From: JABDBL01 sp963845445
GTDB taxonomy: Bacteria > Cyanobacteriota > Vampirovibrionia > Obscuribacterales > Obscuribacteraceae
Length of the DNA stretch: 64,000 nucleotides
Assembly (NCBI GenBank): GCA_963845445.1
Contig: CAWJSE010000002.1
Coordinates: 2,666,001-2,730,000 of the forward strand
Direction of reading: 5' to 3'
The number at the start of each line of letters is the position of its first letter. Positions within the stretch are counted from its first letter, which is position 1. Under the pieces are notes generated by a model that saw nothing but the letters and a program-made list of their open reading frames with translations, ran no database searches and was not told the origin of the DNA. A program made the translations under genes and the position numbers. This document shows, one piece after another, positions 9,326 through 17,847 of the stretch.

Positions 9326-9793
9326 CTAAACCTTAGTTTCAAGTTGGCGCATTTTATAATGCACCGCTATTATGTCCTTACGCACTGTGGCACCAAGTTT
9401 ATTGTAAAACCCTATAGCTTTTTCGTTCCAATCATAAACCACCCACCGCATTTCGCAACACTCGCGTTCATTCGCTATACACTCTAATTTTTGAATAATT
9501 TTTTTACCTATGCCCCTTCCACGGTATTCAGGCAACACAAATAAATCCTCGCCATATAATATTGGTGCACCAGAATAGCTAGCCCAAGCAAAAAAGAAAA
9601 CTGCCATGCCAACTGGCTTTCCATTAAAATGGGCAATTACTGCCTCGAACATTTTATTTTTTCCAAAACCATATTTCCGCACTTTCTCAAGGGTAAGCAA
9701 ACTTTCCTCATGTTCATAGTCAGCTAAAGCAGCTGTCAGTTGATAGATACTTTCTGCATCTAACTCCTGCGCAATCGAAATAGTGAGAGACAT
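9326..9793 (-). CDS. GNAT family N-acetyltransferase
   Basis: A 155-residue GCN5-related acetyltransferase. The acetyl-CoA pyrophosphate loop appears as RGRGIGKKII (about residues 90-99), after the LYGEDLFVLPEYRG strand, with a YDWNEKAIGFYNKLGA C-terminal motif typical of small diamine/amino-acid acetyltransferases. It is the last gene of the minus-strand mla-gatB run and starts 5 bp after the gatB stop, so it is probably co-transcribed. Substrate unknown; the sequence resembles spermidine/diamine acetyltransferase-like proteins but this is not proof. Confidence 0.88.
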   Translation of the reverse strand: MSLTISIAQELDAESIYQLTAALADYEHEESLLTLEKVRKYGFGKNKMFEAVIAHFNGKPVGMAVFFFAWASYSGAPILYGEDLFVLPEYRGRGIGKKIIQKLECIANERECCEMRWVVYDWNEKAIGFYNKLGATVRKDIIAVHYKMRQLETKV

Positions 9794-9798
9794 AGTGC

Positions 9799-11244
9799 TT
9801 AAACCGTAGCTGTAGATAAAAGCTCGTCCAAAAGCTTATTTATGACTTGCGGATTTGCTTTGCCCTTTGTTGCTTTCATAACTTCCCCAAAGAAAAATTG
9901 TCTTACTTTGGTACGGCCTTGACGAAATTCCTCTACCTGGCTGGGATTAGCTGCTAAGACATCTGACACCGCTTTACGTAAATCACTTTCATCACTCACT
10001 TGCGTTAGTCCTAGTTTTTCAATTAAAACTGCTACTTCTGACTTTTTGGTAAGAAGCTCTACTAACACTTGCTTAGCCGCAGTATTACTTATGGTTCCTC
10101 TAGACACTGCCGCTGACAGATCACGCAGATTTTCGGGTGTGACTGGAAGCGCATTAAATTCTAACTTTTGCTCTTTGATATATGCTTGCGTGGGACCAAT
10201 TAGCCAGTTTGTAGTTTCTTTGGGCAATGCACCTAATTTAACTGCTTGATCAAAAAAATCGCTCATCTCCTTTGATTCAACTAAAACATACGCATCATCG
10301 GGAGCCAGCTTTAATGAGCTCACATAACGTTGGCGTCTTGCTTCAGGCAACTCAGGCATTTCTTTCGCCAGTTCATCTATCCAAACTTTGTCTATGACCA
10401 AGGGCACCAAATCTGGTTCTGGGAAATACCGATAATCGTGTGCGTCTTCTTTTGAGCGCATAAGGTGTGTCTTATTATCCGCATCATTCCATAGCCTTGT
10501 TTGTTGAACAACTTTTTCGCCACTTTTCACAATAGCAATTTGCCGATCAATTTCATATTGAATGGCTCTTTGGACCGCTCTAAAACTATTTAAATTTTTA
10601 ATTTCTGTACGCGTGCCTAATTCCTTGGAACCCACCGGACGTATAGAAACATTTGCATCGCAACGGAAACTACCTTCCTCAAGATTGCCATCACAAACAT
10701 CTATGTACCGCAAAACGTTGCGCAGCTCCGTCAAATAAAGTCTTGCCTCTTCTGGACTGGTTATGTCAGGCTCACTAACAATTTCGAGAAGCGGCACACC
10801 GCCGCGATTGTAGTCGACAAGACTATAGTCAGAACCATGCAAACCAGCCGCACCAGCATGCACAAGCTTACCTGCATCTTCTTCCATGTGTGCGCGATGT
10901 ATGCGCACTTTTTTATCTTTAATCGTTATATGTCCTGCTTTACAAATGGGCTCATCGTATTGAGAAATTTGATAGCCTTTAGGCAAATCTGGATAAAAAT
11001 AATTCTTCCTATCAAACTTAGTGGTTTTACTGATAGTGCACTGCAATGCCAGTCCCACTTTAATGGCAAAAGCTACCATTGATTTATTCACAACAGGCAA
11101 AACACCCGGCATTCCAAGACAGACAGGACATACTTGCGTATTGGGCTGCGCCCCAAACTCGGTTGGACAACCACAAAAAGCTTTGGATTTAGTCTTTAGA
11201 TGGGCATGTACTTCAAGCCCTATTACTGGTTCATATTCAGCCAT
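9799..11244 (-). CDS. gatB: Asp-tRNA(Asn)/Glu-tRNA(Gln) amidotransferase subunit B
   Basis: A 481-residue full-length GatB. In the GatCAB complex it activates Glu-tRNA(Gln) or Asp-tRNA(Asn) with ATP and uses ammonia from GatA. The start YEPVIGLEVHAHLKTKSKAFC is diagnostic, the CGCP and CPVCLGMPG cysteines bind zinc, and the DYNRGGVPLLEIVSEPD and SFRCDANVSIRP blocks are conserved. A YqeY-like tail (about 335-481) ends the protein. gatA and gatC are not in the window. It follows mlaD by 42 bp on the same strand. Confidence 0.97.
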   Translation of the reverse strand: MAEYEPVIGLEVHAHLKTKSKAFCGCPTEFGAQPNTQVCPVCLGMPGVLPVVNKSMVAFAIKVGLALQCTISKTTKFDRKNYFYPDLPKGYQISQYDEPICKAGHITIKDKKVRIHRAHMEEDAGKLVHAGAAGLHGSDYSLVDYNRGGVPLLEIVSEPDITSPEEARLYLTELRNVLRYIDVCDGNLEEGSFRCDANVSIRPVGSKELGTRTEIKNLNSFRAVQRAIQYEIDRQIAIVKSGEKVVQQTRLWNDADNKTHLMRSKEDAHDYRYFPEPDLVPLVIDKVWIDELAKEMPELPEARRQRYVSSLKLAPDDAYVLVESKEMSDFFDQAVKLGALPKETTNWLIGPTQAYIKEQKLEFNALPVTPENLRDLSAAVSRGTISNTAAKQVLVELLTKKSEVAVLIEKLGLTQVSDESDLRKAVSDVLAANPSQVEEFRQGRTKVRQFFFGEVMKATKGKANPQVINKLLDELLSTATV

Positions 11245-11286
11245 ATCAATCTATCAATTCCTTCCTGTAGTATTTTCTATGATGTC

Positions 11287-12603
11287 TTAAATTCCTTCTT
11301 TTATTTCACCATGCATTTGGATCGCTTCTGTACTTTGTGGTAGCTCCATATTGTTACCTGTGCTTTCTATTTGTTTGATTTCTGTGCGCTTTACTTTCTC
11401 ACCCGATGTAGTTGTATCGACTTCTGTCTTATCAGAGCCGCTAAAGGCACTGGAGAAAAACATTCTCATAAGAGGATGCTTTTTGGAAAGTAGTTTATCG
11501 ATAGTTGTGGCCATCTTGCTCACTTTTGCCGACGCTGTTCTCAGTTGAGCCATGGTTTCACGCGCATCAGTCACAAGATTTGGATTAGATAGAACTTCAT
11601 TTGCTTTGCTCATAGCGTCTTTTGCATTTATCATTGCCTCTCTAAGGTCTGTTCGCAGACCCTTGTCGTCTGCTAATTGTCTGACCACCTGCATTGATTT
11701 ATTGATATTTTCTGTGGAATCAGTAAGTTTACTTAGCATAGCTATAATATCGCCGCGCATTTCTTTATCGGCAAGCGTGCCATTCAGTTCGTGTATGGCT
11801 TCCTGTATCTTAGAGGCGGTTTCCTTCGCCATTTGGATTGTTTGTTTAACATTAGAGTTAAAGGTTGGCTCGTCAACTAAGCGATTGATTTTATGTCCAG
11901 TTGTCTGCCACTCTTTAGCAGCATCCGAAAAACGTTGCATGGTAGATTTCCCTTGATTGAAAAATCCGCTGGCACTGATAGCCCCTTGTCGAATATCGGT
12001 TGTCGCCTCCGTCAATCGGTCCATATTGTTTCTAAATTTGAAGGCTGCATCTTTGATATTTGACATAGCCGGACCGGCATCGCGCACGGCCTTTGTCAGG
12101 CTATTGCTTGCTTCTGCATCACCAAAACAATCACTTAATCGACTGAAATTTCTCGCAATACGATTCATATGCAATTCTACTCTCTCTGGATCTTGTCCAG
12201 GTATTATCGCATCCTGCGCTATAGGCGGTGGGGGCGACTCATCGGCTTTAATTTTGGGCAAAGAAATTTCTACGTATTTTGCCCCAACCAGTCCTAAAGT
12301 TTGAATAGTAACTGTTGAACCTTGTGGGATAATTGTATTCTCCACTGGAACGGCTAAAGAACAAAGCACTTGCCCATCTTCACTCAAATCAATTTTCTCT
12401 ACCATACCAACGCGCACACCGTTAACTTGCACCGGGGCATTCTTTGTCAAACCAGCAATATCATGAAATTGCACTCTGAAGCGCTGCGGTGGACGAAAAG
12501 AAAAGCTCTTAAGCCACGACCAACCCCAAAACAGTAATATAAGAGCAATGACTGTAAATAGTCCTACTCTATATTCATAATTTGGTTTATTTGTAGCTTC
12601 CAA
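11287..12603 (-). CDS. mlaD: MCE/MlaD-family lipid-transport protein
   Basis: A 438-residue substrate-binding component of an Mla-type phospholipid transporter. One N-terminal membrane anchor (about 13-29) is followed by an MCE domain (about 38-117) with FHDIAGLTKNAPVQVNGVRVG. A long alpha-helical region with heptad-like Ala/Ile/Met pattern (about 160-390) could form a tube or coiled-coil needle, as in longer MCE proteins. The C-terminus is polar. It is more than twice the size of E. coli MlaD. It is the third gene of the mlaE-mlaF-mlaD order, 32 bp after mlaF. Confidence 0.9.
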   Translation of the reverse strand: MEATNKPNYEYRVGLFTVIALILLFWGWSWLKSFSFRPPQRFRVQFHDIAGLTKNAPVQVNGVRVGMVEKIDLSEDGQVLCSLAVPVENTIIPQGSTVTIQTLGLVGAKYVEISLPKIKADESPPPPIAQDAIIPGQDPERVELHMNRIARNFSRLSDCFGDAEASNSLTKAVRDAGPAMSNIKDAAFKFRNNMDRLTEATTDIRQGAISASGFFNQGKSTMQRFSDAAKEWQTTGHKINRLVDEPTFNSNVKQTIQMAKETASKIQEAIHELNGTLADKEMRGDIIAMLSKLTDSTENINKSMQVVRQLADDKGLRTDLREAMINAKDAMSKANEVLSNPNLVTDARETMAQLRTASAKVSKMATTIDKLLSKKHPLMRMFFSSAFSGSDKTEVDTTTSGEKVKRTEIKQIESTGNNMELPQSTEAIQMHGEIKEGI

Positions 12604-12634
12604 CTTCTAAAGACCTCTTATCTATTTGCTTAAA

Positions 12635-13396
12635 TCACATTTCACCAATAAGCATCGGGCCTTCCCGAGTAGCATGAGCAAATTGCTTCATATACTGATT
12701 ATCTGAAACTAATGCGTCCTTTGCGGTCCCCTCCCATTGAATTCGTCCTGCGTGTAACAAAATAATGCGATCAGCAGTACGTTGCCACGTAGAAAATTGG
12801 TGTGTTACCAAAATTGAGGCCGGGTTAAGTTGATTAGCCATTTCAATAATATAATCTTCTATTACTGTTGACATCACAGGATCCAGTCCGGTTGTTGGCT
12901 CATCATAAAGAATTATCTTGGGATCATTTGCGATAGCCCTAGCGAAGCTAGTGCGCTTTTGCTGACCACCTGATAATTGCGTAGGAAAAGCATACATATA
13001 ATCTCCCAAGCCCACAAGCTTGAGTTTGTCAGCAATTATTTTTTCTTCTTCTTTAGAATTTAGTCTTTTCGATCTTAGAGCTAAAGCCATATTCTCTCGC
13101 ACAGTCAATGAGTTTAATAACGCCGAGCCTTGAAACACCAATCCTAATTCTTTGCTGTGACAAATTATCTCTCCAGAATCAGGCACAAGTAAGCCGGATA
13201 TTAATTTCAATATGGTTGACTTGCCACAACCGGACGGGCCAATAATTCCCAATGTCTCTCCGGCTTCAACTTTAAAGCTAATATCTTCAATAACAGGCCG
13301 GTCGTTAAAGCTTTTAGAGAGGTTTTTTACCTCTATCATAAGCTCGCCAGCTTCGGCTCTCCGCTCAGGGCTAATAGGTTTCCGTCGTCTAATCAT
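12635..13396 (-). CDS. mlaF: MlaF-like ABC transporter ATPase
   Basis: A 253-residue ATPase that would power lipid movement by MlaE/MlaD at the inner membrane. Walker A is GPSGCGKST (about 54-62), the signature is LSGGQQKR, Walker B is IILYDEPTTGLD, and the switch His follows in LVTHQ. Its start overlaps the stop of mlaE by four bases (13393-13396), indicating translational coupling. The short N-terminal Arg-rich extension (IRRRKPISPERRAEAG) could be real or the start could be at MIEVKNLSKSF; the overlap supports the longer form. Confidence 0.93.
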   Translation of the reverse strand: MIRRRKPISPERRAEAGELMIEVKNLSKSFNDRPVIEDISFKVEAGETLGIIGPSGCGKSTILKLISGLLVPDSGEIICHSKELGLVFQGSALLNSLTVRENMALALRSKRLNSKEEEKIIADKLKLVGLGDYMYAFPTQLSGGQQKRTSFARAIANDPKIILYDEPTTGLDPVMSTVIEDYIIEMANQLNPASILVTHQFSTWQRTADRIILLHAGRIQWEGTAKDALVSDNQYMKQFAHATREGPMLIGEM

Positions 13397-14262
13397 CTTG
13401 GGGCATACGTAAGCGAAGTAACAATGTAATTAACAATAAAAATCACAGTCATTGTCCAAACAATAGAACGCGTGGTAGCCAAACCTACATCTTCAGCACC
13501 GCCGCGTGTATGCAGTCCAATAGCGCACGAAAAAATAATTACAATTGTGGCATTCAAAACAGCCTTTATAAAATGTACGCTGAAGTCACGATCTAGAATG
13601 GTCTGCTTGACCGAATCTAAAAATGTTGCTGGGGGAACATTAGCTGCGCTGTGGGCAATCATTATGCCAGCCATTAGCCCAATAAGCATGGCATAAATAG
13701 ATAATATTGGCATCATCATTATGCCAGCCAAATATCTTGGCACGACCAGAAATTGCACCGGATCAATTCTCATTATTTTAAGAGCATCAATTTGTTCAGT
13801 AATCATCATGGTCGTTAACTCAGCAGAAATCGCCGAGCCCACTCTGCCCGCCACAATTACACCAGCTGTAATAGGACCAATTTCTCTCACCAATGCCAAA
13901 GAAACTACGCCACCAATGGCGGTATCAGCACCAAAAAGAACTAACTCGCGAGCAATTTGCAATGACATGGCAAAGCCAACAAATAATGCAGTCACACTGA
14001 CAACCACAAAAGATTTGACTCCAATCATATAACATTGCCTAAATACTTCAGGCCAATCTATCTCGCCCTTTGCGTCGGTGCGGAATATGTCGCCTCTCAG
14101 TATGTCTCTTGGGATGCCCCTTGCTATGTAGTAAAGAGTCTGGCAGAATAGTACAACACATTGCCCGATAAGCTCCACCCCATTGCCGAACTGCTCCTCA
14201 ATAAATGACAAAGGAGATAAGTGAATCTTAGCTAAAGATTTACGTGGAAATGAAAACGTCAT
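13393..14262 (-). CDS. mlaE: MlaE-family ABC transporter permease
   Basis: A 289-residue inner-membrane permease of the MlaE/TRPML-like (DUF140) family. Five to six hydrophobic segments are seen. The family block GAVVSLALVREIGP-like (here IGGVVSLALVREIGPITAGV) with AGRVGSAISAELTTMMITEQIDAL is diagnostic. The N-terminal about 50 residues contain an amphipathic helix. It heads the operon mlaE-mlaF-mlaD-gatB-GNAT. Its start is only 24 bp from the divergent M50 protease gene, so the promoters must overlap the opposing coding starts. Confidence 0.93.
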   Translation of the reverse strand: MTFSFPRKSLAKIHLSPLSFIEEQFGNGVELIGQCVVLFCQTLYYIARGIPRDILRGDIFRTDAKGEIDWPEVFRQCYMIGVKSFVVVSVTALFVGFAMSLQIARELVLFGADTAIGGVVSLALVREIGPITAGVIVAGRVGSAISAELTTMMITEQIDALKIMRIDPVQFLVVPRYLAGIMMMPILSIYAMLIGLMAGIMIAHSAANVPPATFLDSVKQTILDRDFSVHFIKAVLNATIVIIFSCAIGLHTRGGAEDVGLATTRSIVWTMTVIFIVNYIVTSLTYAPR

Positions 14263-14286
14263 TGCCCTATTCTAAACGACAAAACA

Positions 14287-15234
14287 ATGGCTTTAAACAA
14301 AGATAAATCAAACAAAAAAACTATTCTAGGTAGTCTAGGTGTTTTAGGCGTAATTTTACTTAAAGGAAAAGCCTATTTATTCGCAGCTTGGAAAGCCTTG
14401 GCATTTTTAAAGATTGGCTGGGCAATAAGTCCTCTAATAACTATTGGCGTCTATGCAATGCTATTCGGCTGGCCATACGCCATAGCGGTATTTGTCTTAT
14501 TACTGACTCATGAAATGGGACATTGGATCTGGATGAAAGCCCTCGGGTTGGAACCCAAGGCCCCTGTGTTCATTCCCGGCATTGGCGCATATGTTGCTAT
14601 GACAAAATTGCCCGCTGATCAGGCGACTCACGCCTGGGTAGCTATGGCCGGACCGCTGGTGGGCGGATTAACGAGTGGGGCTCTTTTCTGGTTTGGGGTC
14701 AATTACTCTAATAATTGGCTCATGGCAGCAGGTAGCACGGGCTTTTTTCTCAATCTTTTTCAACTTGTCCCAGCAAAACCTTTTGATGGTGGTTTTATTA
14801 TTCAGGCCGTTTATAAATGGCTTCTCATTCCTGGCACAGCCATGTTATTTGTCTTAACATATTACTTCCACTCGATACTTTTGTTAGTTATCTCAGTAAT
14901 CTCGCTTGTGTCATTATTCGGTCAGATTTCCCGAGAGAGGTCCATTAAGGCAGAAAACAAAAGCCTAGACGATACATCTGGCTATCAAAGAGATCAATCG
15001 GCTTCAGGTCCCTTTGACACACCGGCTGCCTCAGCGCTGGGAGCGTTCCAGTCCGCATCCGTTCTAGGTGCTCCGTCTTTGAACACCGTCACCTCACTGG
15101 CCGATCAAAAACCTGCCACTCTCGAGCAACGCATTTTAATCGCCGTCGCTTATTTTAGCTTAGCCGGAATGCTGGCATATTTATATTGGCTCTCCAGTAA
15201 TGAATTGATAGTCTTTATGCCGCACCACCAGTAG
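14287..15234 (+). CDS. M50 site-2-protease-like membrane metalloprotease
   Basis: A 315-residue membrane protease of the M50 family. HEMGH (residues 75-79) lies in a transmembrane segment, and the third zinc ligand sits in the VPAKPFDGG motif, the family's NxxPxxPxDGG. Five or six hydrophobic helices are seen, with a polar Ser/Ala-rich cytoplasmic stretch (about 215-275) before a final helix. Such proteases release transcription or stress factors by intramembrane cleavage. It lacks a PDZ domain. It is divergent from the mla operon and is followed by the MqnD-like gene. Confidence 0.88.
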   Translation: MALNKDKSNKKTILGSLGVLGVILLKGKAYLFAAWKALAFLKIGWAISPLITIGVYAMLFGWPYAIAVFVLLLTHEMGHWIWMKALGLEPKAPVFIPGIGAYVAMTKLPADQATHAWVAMAGPLVGGLTSGALFWFGVNYSNNWLMAAGSTGFFLNLFQLVPAKPFDGGFIIQAVYKWLLIPGTAMLFVLTYYFHSILLLVISVISLVSLFGQISRERSIKAENKSLDDTSGYQRDQSASGPFDTPAASALGAFQSASVLGAPSLNTVTSLADQKPATLEQRILIAVAYFSLAGMLAYLYWLSSNELIVFMPHHQ

Positions 15235-15280
15235 TGCCAGTCCAGACGAGAATACTCAGTTAAATTGGTTAAATGGAAAG

Positions 15281-16138
15281 ATGCCCGTTAAATTACCTCA
15301 GATTATTATTGGCCATACACCGGACGCCGATGACGCTTTTATGTTCTATGCTCTCACAACAGGAATCGTTAAACCGGTTGGCTATGCGATAAAGCATAAA
15401 TTAACCAATATTCAAGATTTGAATGATGCTGCCCTTTCAGGGAAGTACGAAATGTCGGCCATATCATTTGCTGCTTATCCGCAAGTGTGCGAGCAATATC
15501 ATCTTATGGATTGCGGCGCCTGCATGGGATATAAAGTAGGACCAATACTGGTAGCGAAAAAAGCGATTCCGGAAACGCAAATTATCCATAAAAAAATAGC
15601 CATACCAGGCATGTTAACCACAGCATATTGGTTGCTTAGAATATTCTGTCCAGCAGCAGAAACTGTAATTATACCTAGCAACGAAATTATCACCGCCATC
15701 AAAGCAGGCACTGTTGATGCAGGGTTGATCATTGATGGTAATCAGATGACATTTGCCCAGCAAGGCTTGCAAAAAATAGTCGACTTAGGTGCATGGTGGC
15801 ACGATAGAACAAAATTACCTTTACCTTTAGGCGGCAATATCGTTAGAAAAGATTTGCCCGACAAAATAATAAACAATCTAACGACTGTCTTTAGAAAGTC
15901 TATTCAGTACGCCCTCAACAATCGAACAGAGGCAGTTAAATATGCTATGCGCTTCGCTAGTGGCATGTCAGAAGAGCAAGCACTGCAGTTTATAGGACGC
16001 TATGTTAACAAATTCACACTCGAATATGGCGAAGAAGGACAACAAGCTCTGGTTGAATTGTTTACCCGAGCCTCTTATGCCGGAGTTTTTGCTAATTTTA
16101 AAACTTCCTCATCGCCAAAGGGTAAATTTACCAGTTAA
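15281..16138 (+). CDS. mqnD: MqnA/MqnD-family protein, probable 1,4-dihydroxy-6-naphthoate synthase
   Basis: A 285-residue periplasmic-binding-protein-fold enzyme resembling MqnD, which converts cyclic de-hypoxanthine futalosine to 1,4-dihydroxy-6-naphthoate in the futalosine route to menaquinone. Visible family features are GHTPDADDAFMFYAL, the MSAISFAAYPQV block and CGACMGYKVGPILVAKK, followed by IAIPGMLTTAYWLL and DAGLIIDGNQ. No other mqn gene is in the window, so the pathway is inferred. An unrelated solute-binding protein of the same fold is the alternative. The following gene overlaps its end. Confidence 0.8.
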   Translation: MPVKLPQIIIGHTPDADDAFMFYALTTGIVKPVGYAIKHKLTNIQDLNDAALSGKYEMSAISFAAYPQVCEQYHLMDCGACMGYKVGPILVAKKAIPETQIIHKKIAIPGMLTTAYWLLRIFCPAAETVIIPSNEIITAIKAGTVDAGLIIDGNQMTFAQQGLQKIVDLGAWWHDRTKLPLPLGGNIVRKDLPDKIINNLTTVFRKSIQYALNNRTEAVKYAMRFASGMSEEQALQFIGRYVNKFTLEYGEEGQQALVELFTRASYAGVFANFKTSSSPKGKFTS

Positions 16139-16463
16139 ATTATTGATTGACTCAGCGCGAGCTGTGGTCAGAGACCAAAAAGATCGTAAACTCTTTGCTA
16201 TGCAAATTAAACTACAGCCAAATGAATTAAGTTATTTGTTAAACGAGAAATTCCTGTCCAAGGATCTTCGGACACTTCTTCAAAGCGCAAAATTGCTTAA
16301 TCCATCCACAGTTGCTCTTGAAATAACCAACGATCAAGCTGATGTATTTCGGGATGCTTTTGGTGAAAGGATGCAAGAAATAGGATTTAACGATAAGTAT
16401 GAGCCAACTCCGGAAGGTAAAATTCTGGACTCTTTAATCGACCGTTTTTTTGTTAAAGACTAA
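16077..16463 (+). CDS. Hypothetical protein overlapping mqnD
   Basis: I do not recognise this protein. From ATG 16077 it would have 128 residues and overlap the end of mqnD by 62 bp in another frame. A TTG at 16143, five bases after the mqnD stop, would give about 106 residues beginning IDSARAVVRDQKDRK and avoid the overlap; this seems the more natural start. The sequence is polar and helical with no signal peptide. Regions such as LQPNELSYLLNEKF and LEITNDQADVFRDAFGERMQEIGF suggest a small helical domain. Likely co-transcribed with mqnD. Confidence 0.6.
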   Translation: MPEFLLILKLPHRQRVNLPVKLLIDSARAVVRDQKDRKLFAMQIKLQPNELSYLLNEKFLSKDLRTLLQSAKLLNPSTVALEITNDQADVFRDAFGERMQEIGFNDKYEPTPEGKILDSLIDRFFVKD

Positions 16464-16667
16464 CAATTATTCGCACAGTCCGGATAGAGGGTTGCTTAAC
16501 TTCTTACCGGCATTTTGAGTATCCTATAGCAGGAATTATGTTCCATTTTTTATTCTGCCCTCACCGCATTTCATAGTTCAAACTCTCTTGCCTGAACTAT
16601 TCCGGCACTTTTTTCGTATATAAGAAAAAACACGACAATTTCTTAGATGCTGAAAAGGAGAAAATAC

Positions 16668-17294
16668 ATGTATACCGCAGTACTAATACGCAGACATATT
16701 AACAAGCTTAAAGACAATAAACCATTTTCTATAAGAGACTTCCTTAACTATGGTTCTCGCAATGCTGTTGACCAAATATTTTACAGACTAGTCAAATCGG
16801 GTCAAATTATACGTGTTGCCAGAGGAATATTCATAAAGGATACATCGCCTATGCCCTCTATTTTAGAGGTTGCCTTAACTAAAGCGACCGCTTTTTGTAA
16901 AAGTTTGGTCACACCTGGATCGCAAGCTACTCAACAGCTAAGACTGAGCACTAATATGTGTACGCAACCTGAAGCTATCTATGCTTGCAACGGCTCTTCC
17001 AGTTCCTTCCGTTTTGGCAACATTCGTATCCGCTTCATTAGCGTTAGTCAAAGAAAAATAAGTCTGGGAGACGAATTGGCTGGTCTAGCCATACGAGCCC
17101 TCTGGTATCTGGGAAAATCCCATTGCTCGGCACAATTAATTTGCGACTCACTTTTATCATTCAATAGGGAGGATAGGCGCAAATTGCGTCAACAAATTAG
17201 AATCATGCCCGGCTGGCTTGCTAACCATTTCCTTGAACCAGTAAAAAAGCAAAAGCCAAAATATGATTTTCAAGCTTTCTTTTATCGCCGATAG
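16668..17294 (+). CDS. DUF6088 family protein (AbiEi-type antitoxin-like regulator)
   Basis: A 208-residue protein resembling DUF6088, related to AbiEi-type antitoxin regulators: an N-terminal winged-helix region (about 1-60, FSIRDFLNYGSRNAVDQIFYRLVKSGQIIRVARGIF) and a C-terminal domain containing GDELAGLAIRALWYLG. The ATG at 16668 is chosen because AAGGAG (16655-16660) lies seven bases before it; an earlier in-frame ATG at 16647 lacks this. Such proteins often pair with a nucleotidyltransferase toxin, but none follows: the next gene is convergent and unrelated. Confidence 0.75.
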   Translation: MYTAVLIRRHINKLKDNKPFSIRDFLNYGSRNAVDQIFYRLVKSGQIIRVARGIFIKDTSPMPSILEVALTKATAFCKSLVTPGSQATQQLRLSTNMCTQPEAIYACNGSSSSFRFGNIRIRFISVSQRKISLGDELAGLAIRALWYLGKSHCSAQLICDSLLSFNREDRRKLRQQIRIMPGWLANHFLEPVKKQKPKYDFQAFFYRR

Positions 17295-17396
17295 CTTTAA
17301 AACCACAAGAACTGCCAAACAGGAGTGCCGTGCTCTACGCAGTACCATGCTGTCGGCCGCTTGCCATGCTGCCAGCTCAATTCCATGCTGGCATCT

Positions 17397-17822
17397 TCAT
17401 CGCCAAAGCGAAAATTTACTCGTTAGCTTATTTATTGCTTCTGCGTCGCCATACAAGATAGCCCCTAGATATTTTATGCTTTCTTCGCTTATTGATGCAA
17501 TGGCACTAGCGAGTTCATCATCATGTGCTGTGGTCAATACTTCTTCTGGATAATCAGCTATCAATATATTCTTCTCTCTTCTCACTTGTTGCACCAAAGT
17601 CTTTAGCTTGCTCGCTTTCAATTTAGTAATGATAAAAGGATATTTGGCAACACCCAGGTGGGAACATGCCGATGCATCCAGCAGGCACGGGCGTCCCATT
17701 AGATCTTGTCCATAAGCACCGATTGAAATAGCCATATGCCCTAGAACATTCAGTGCCACTCCCATTTCAAGATCCGAAGATAGCACGGCAACCACCTTCT
17801 TAGCTTTATAATCGTAAGTCAT
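17397..17822 (-). CDS. DUF2000 family protein
   Basis: A 141-residue protein matching the DUF2000 family, small cytosolic proteins with a fold related to peptidyl-tRNA hydrolase II. Typical features are KKVVAVLSSDLEMGVALNVLGHMAISIG near the N-terminus and DLMGRPCLLDASACSHLGVAKYPFIITK in the middle. Biochemical function of the family is not established. It starts 25 bp after the end of the upstream lytic transglycosylase gene on the same strand and may be co-transcribed. Confidence 0.78.
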   Translation of the reverse strand: MTYDYKAKKVVAVLSSDLEMGVALNVLGHMAISIGAYGQDLMGRPCLLDASACSHLGVAKYPFIITKLKASKLKTLVQQVRREKNILIADYPEEVLTTAHDDELASAIASISEESIKYLGAILYGDAEAINKLTSKFSLWR

Positions 17823-17847
17823 TTTACTCTCCCATCGAGCTCAAACG

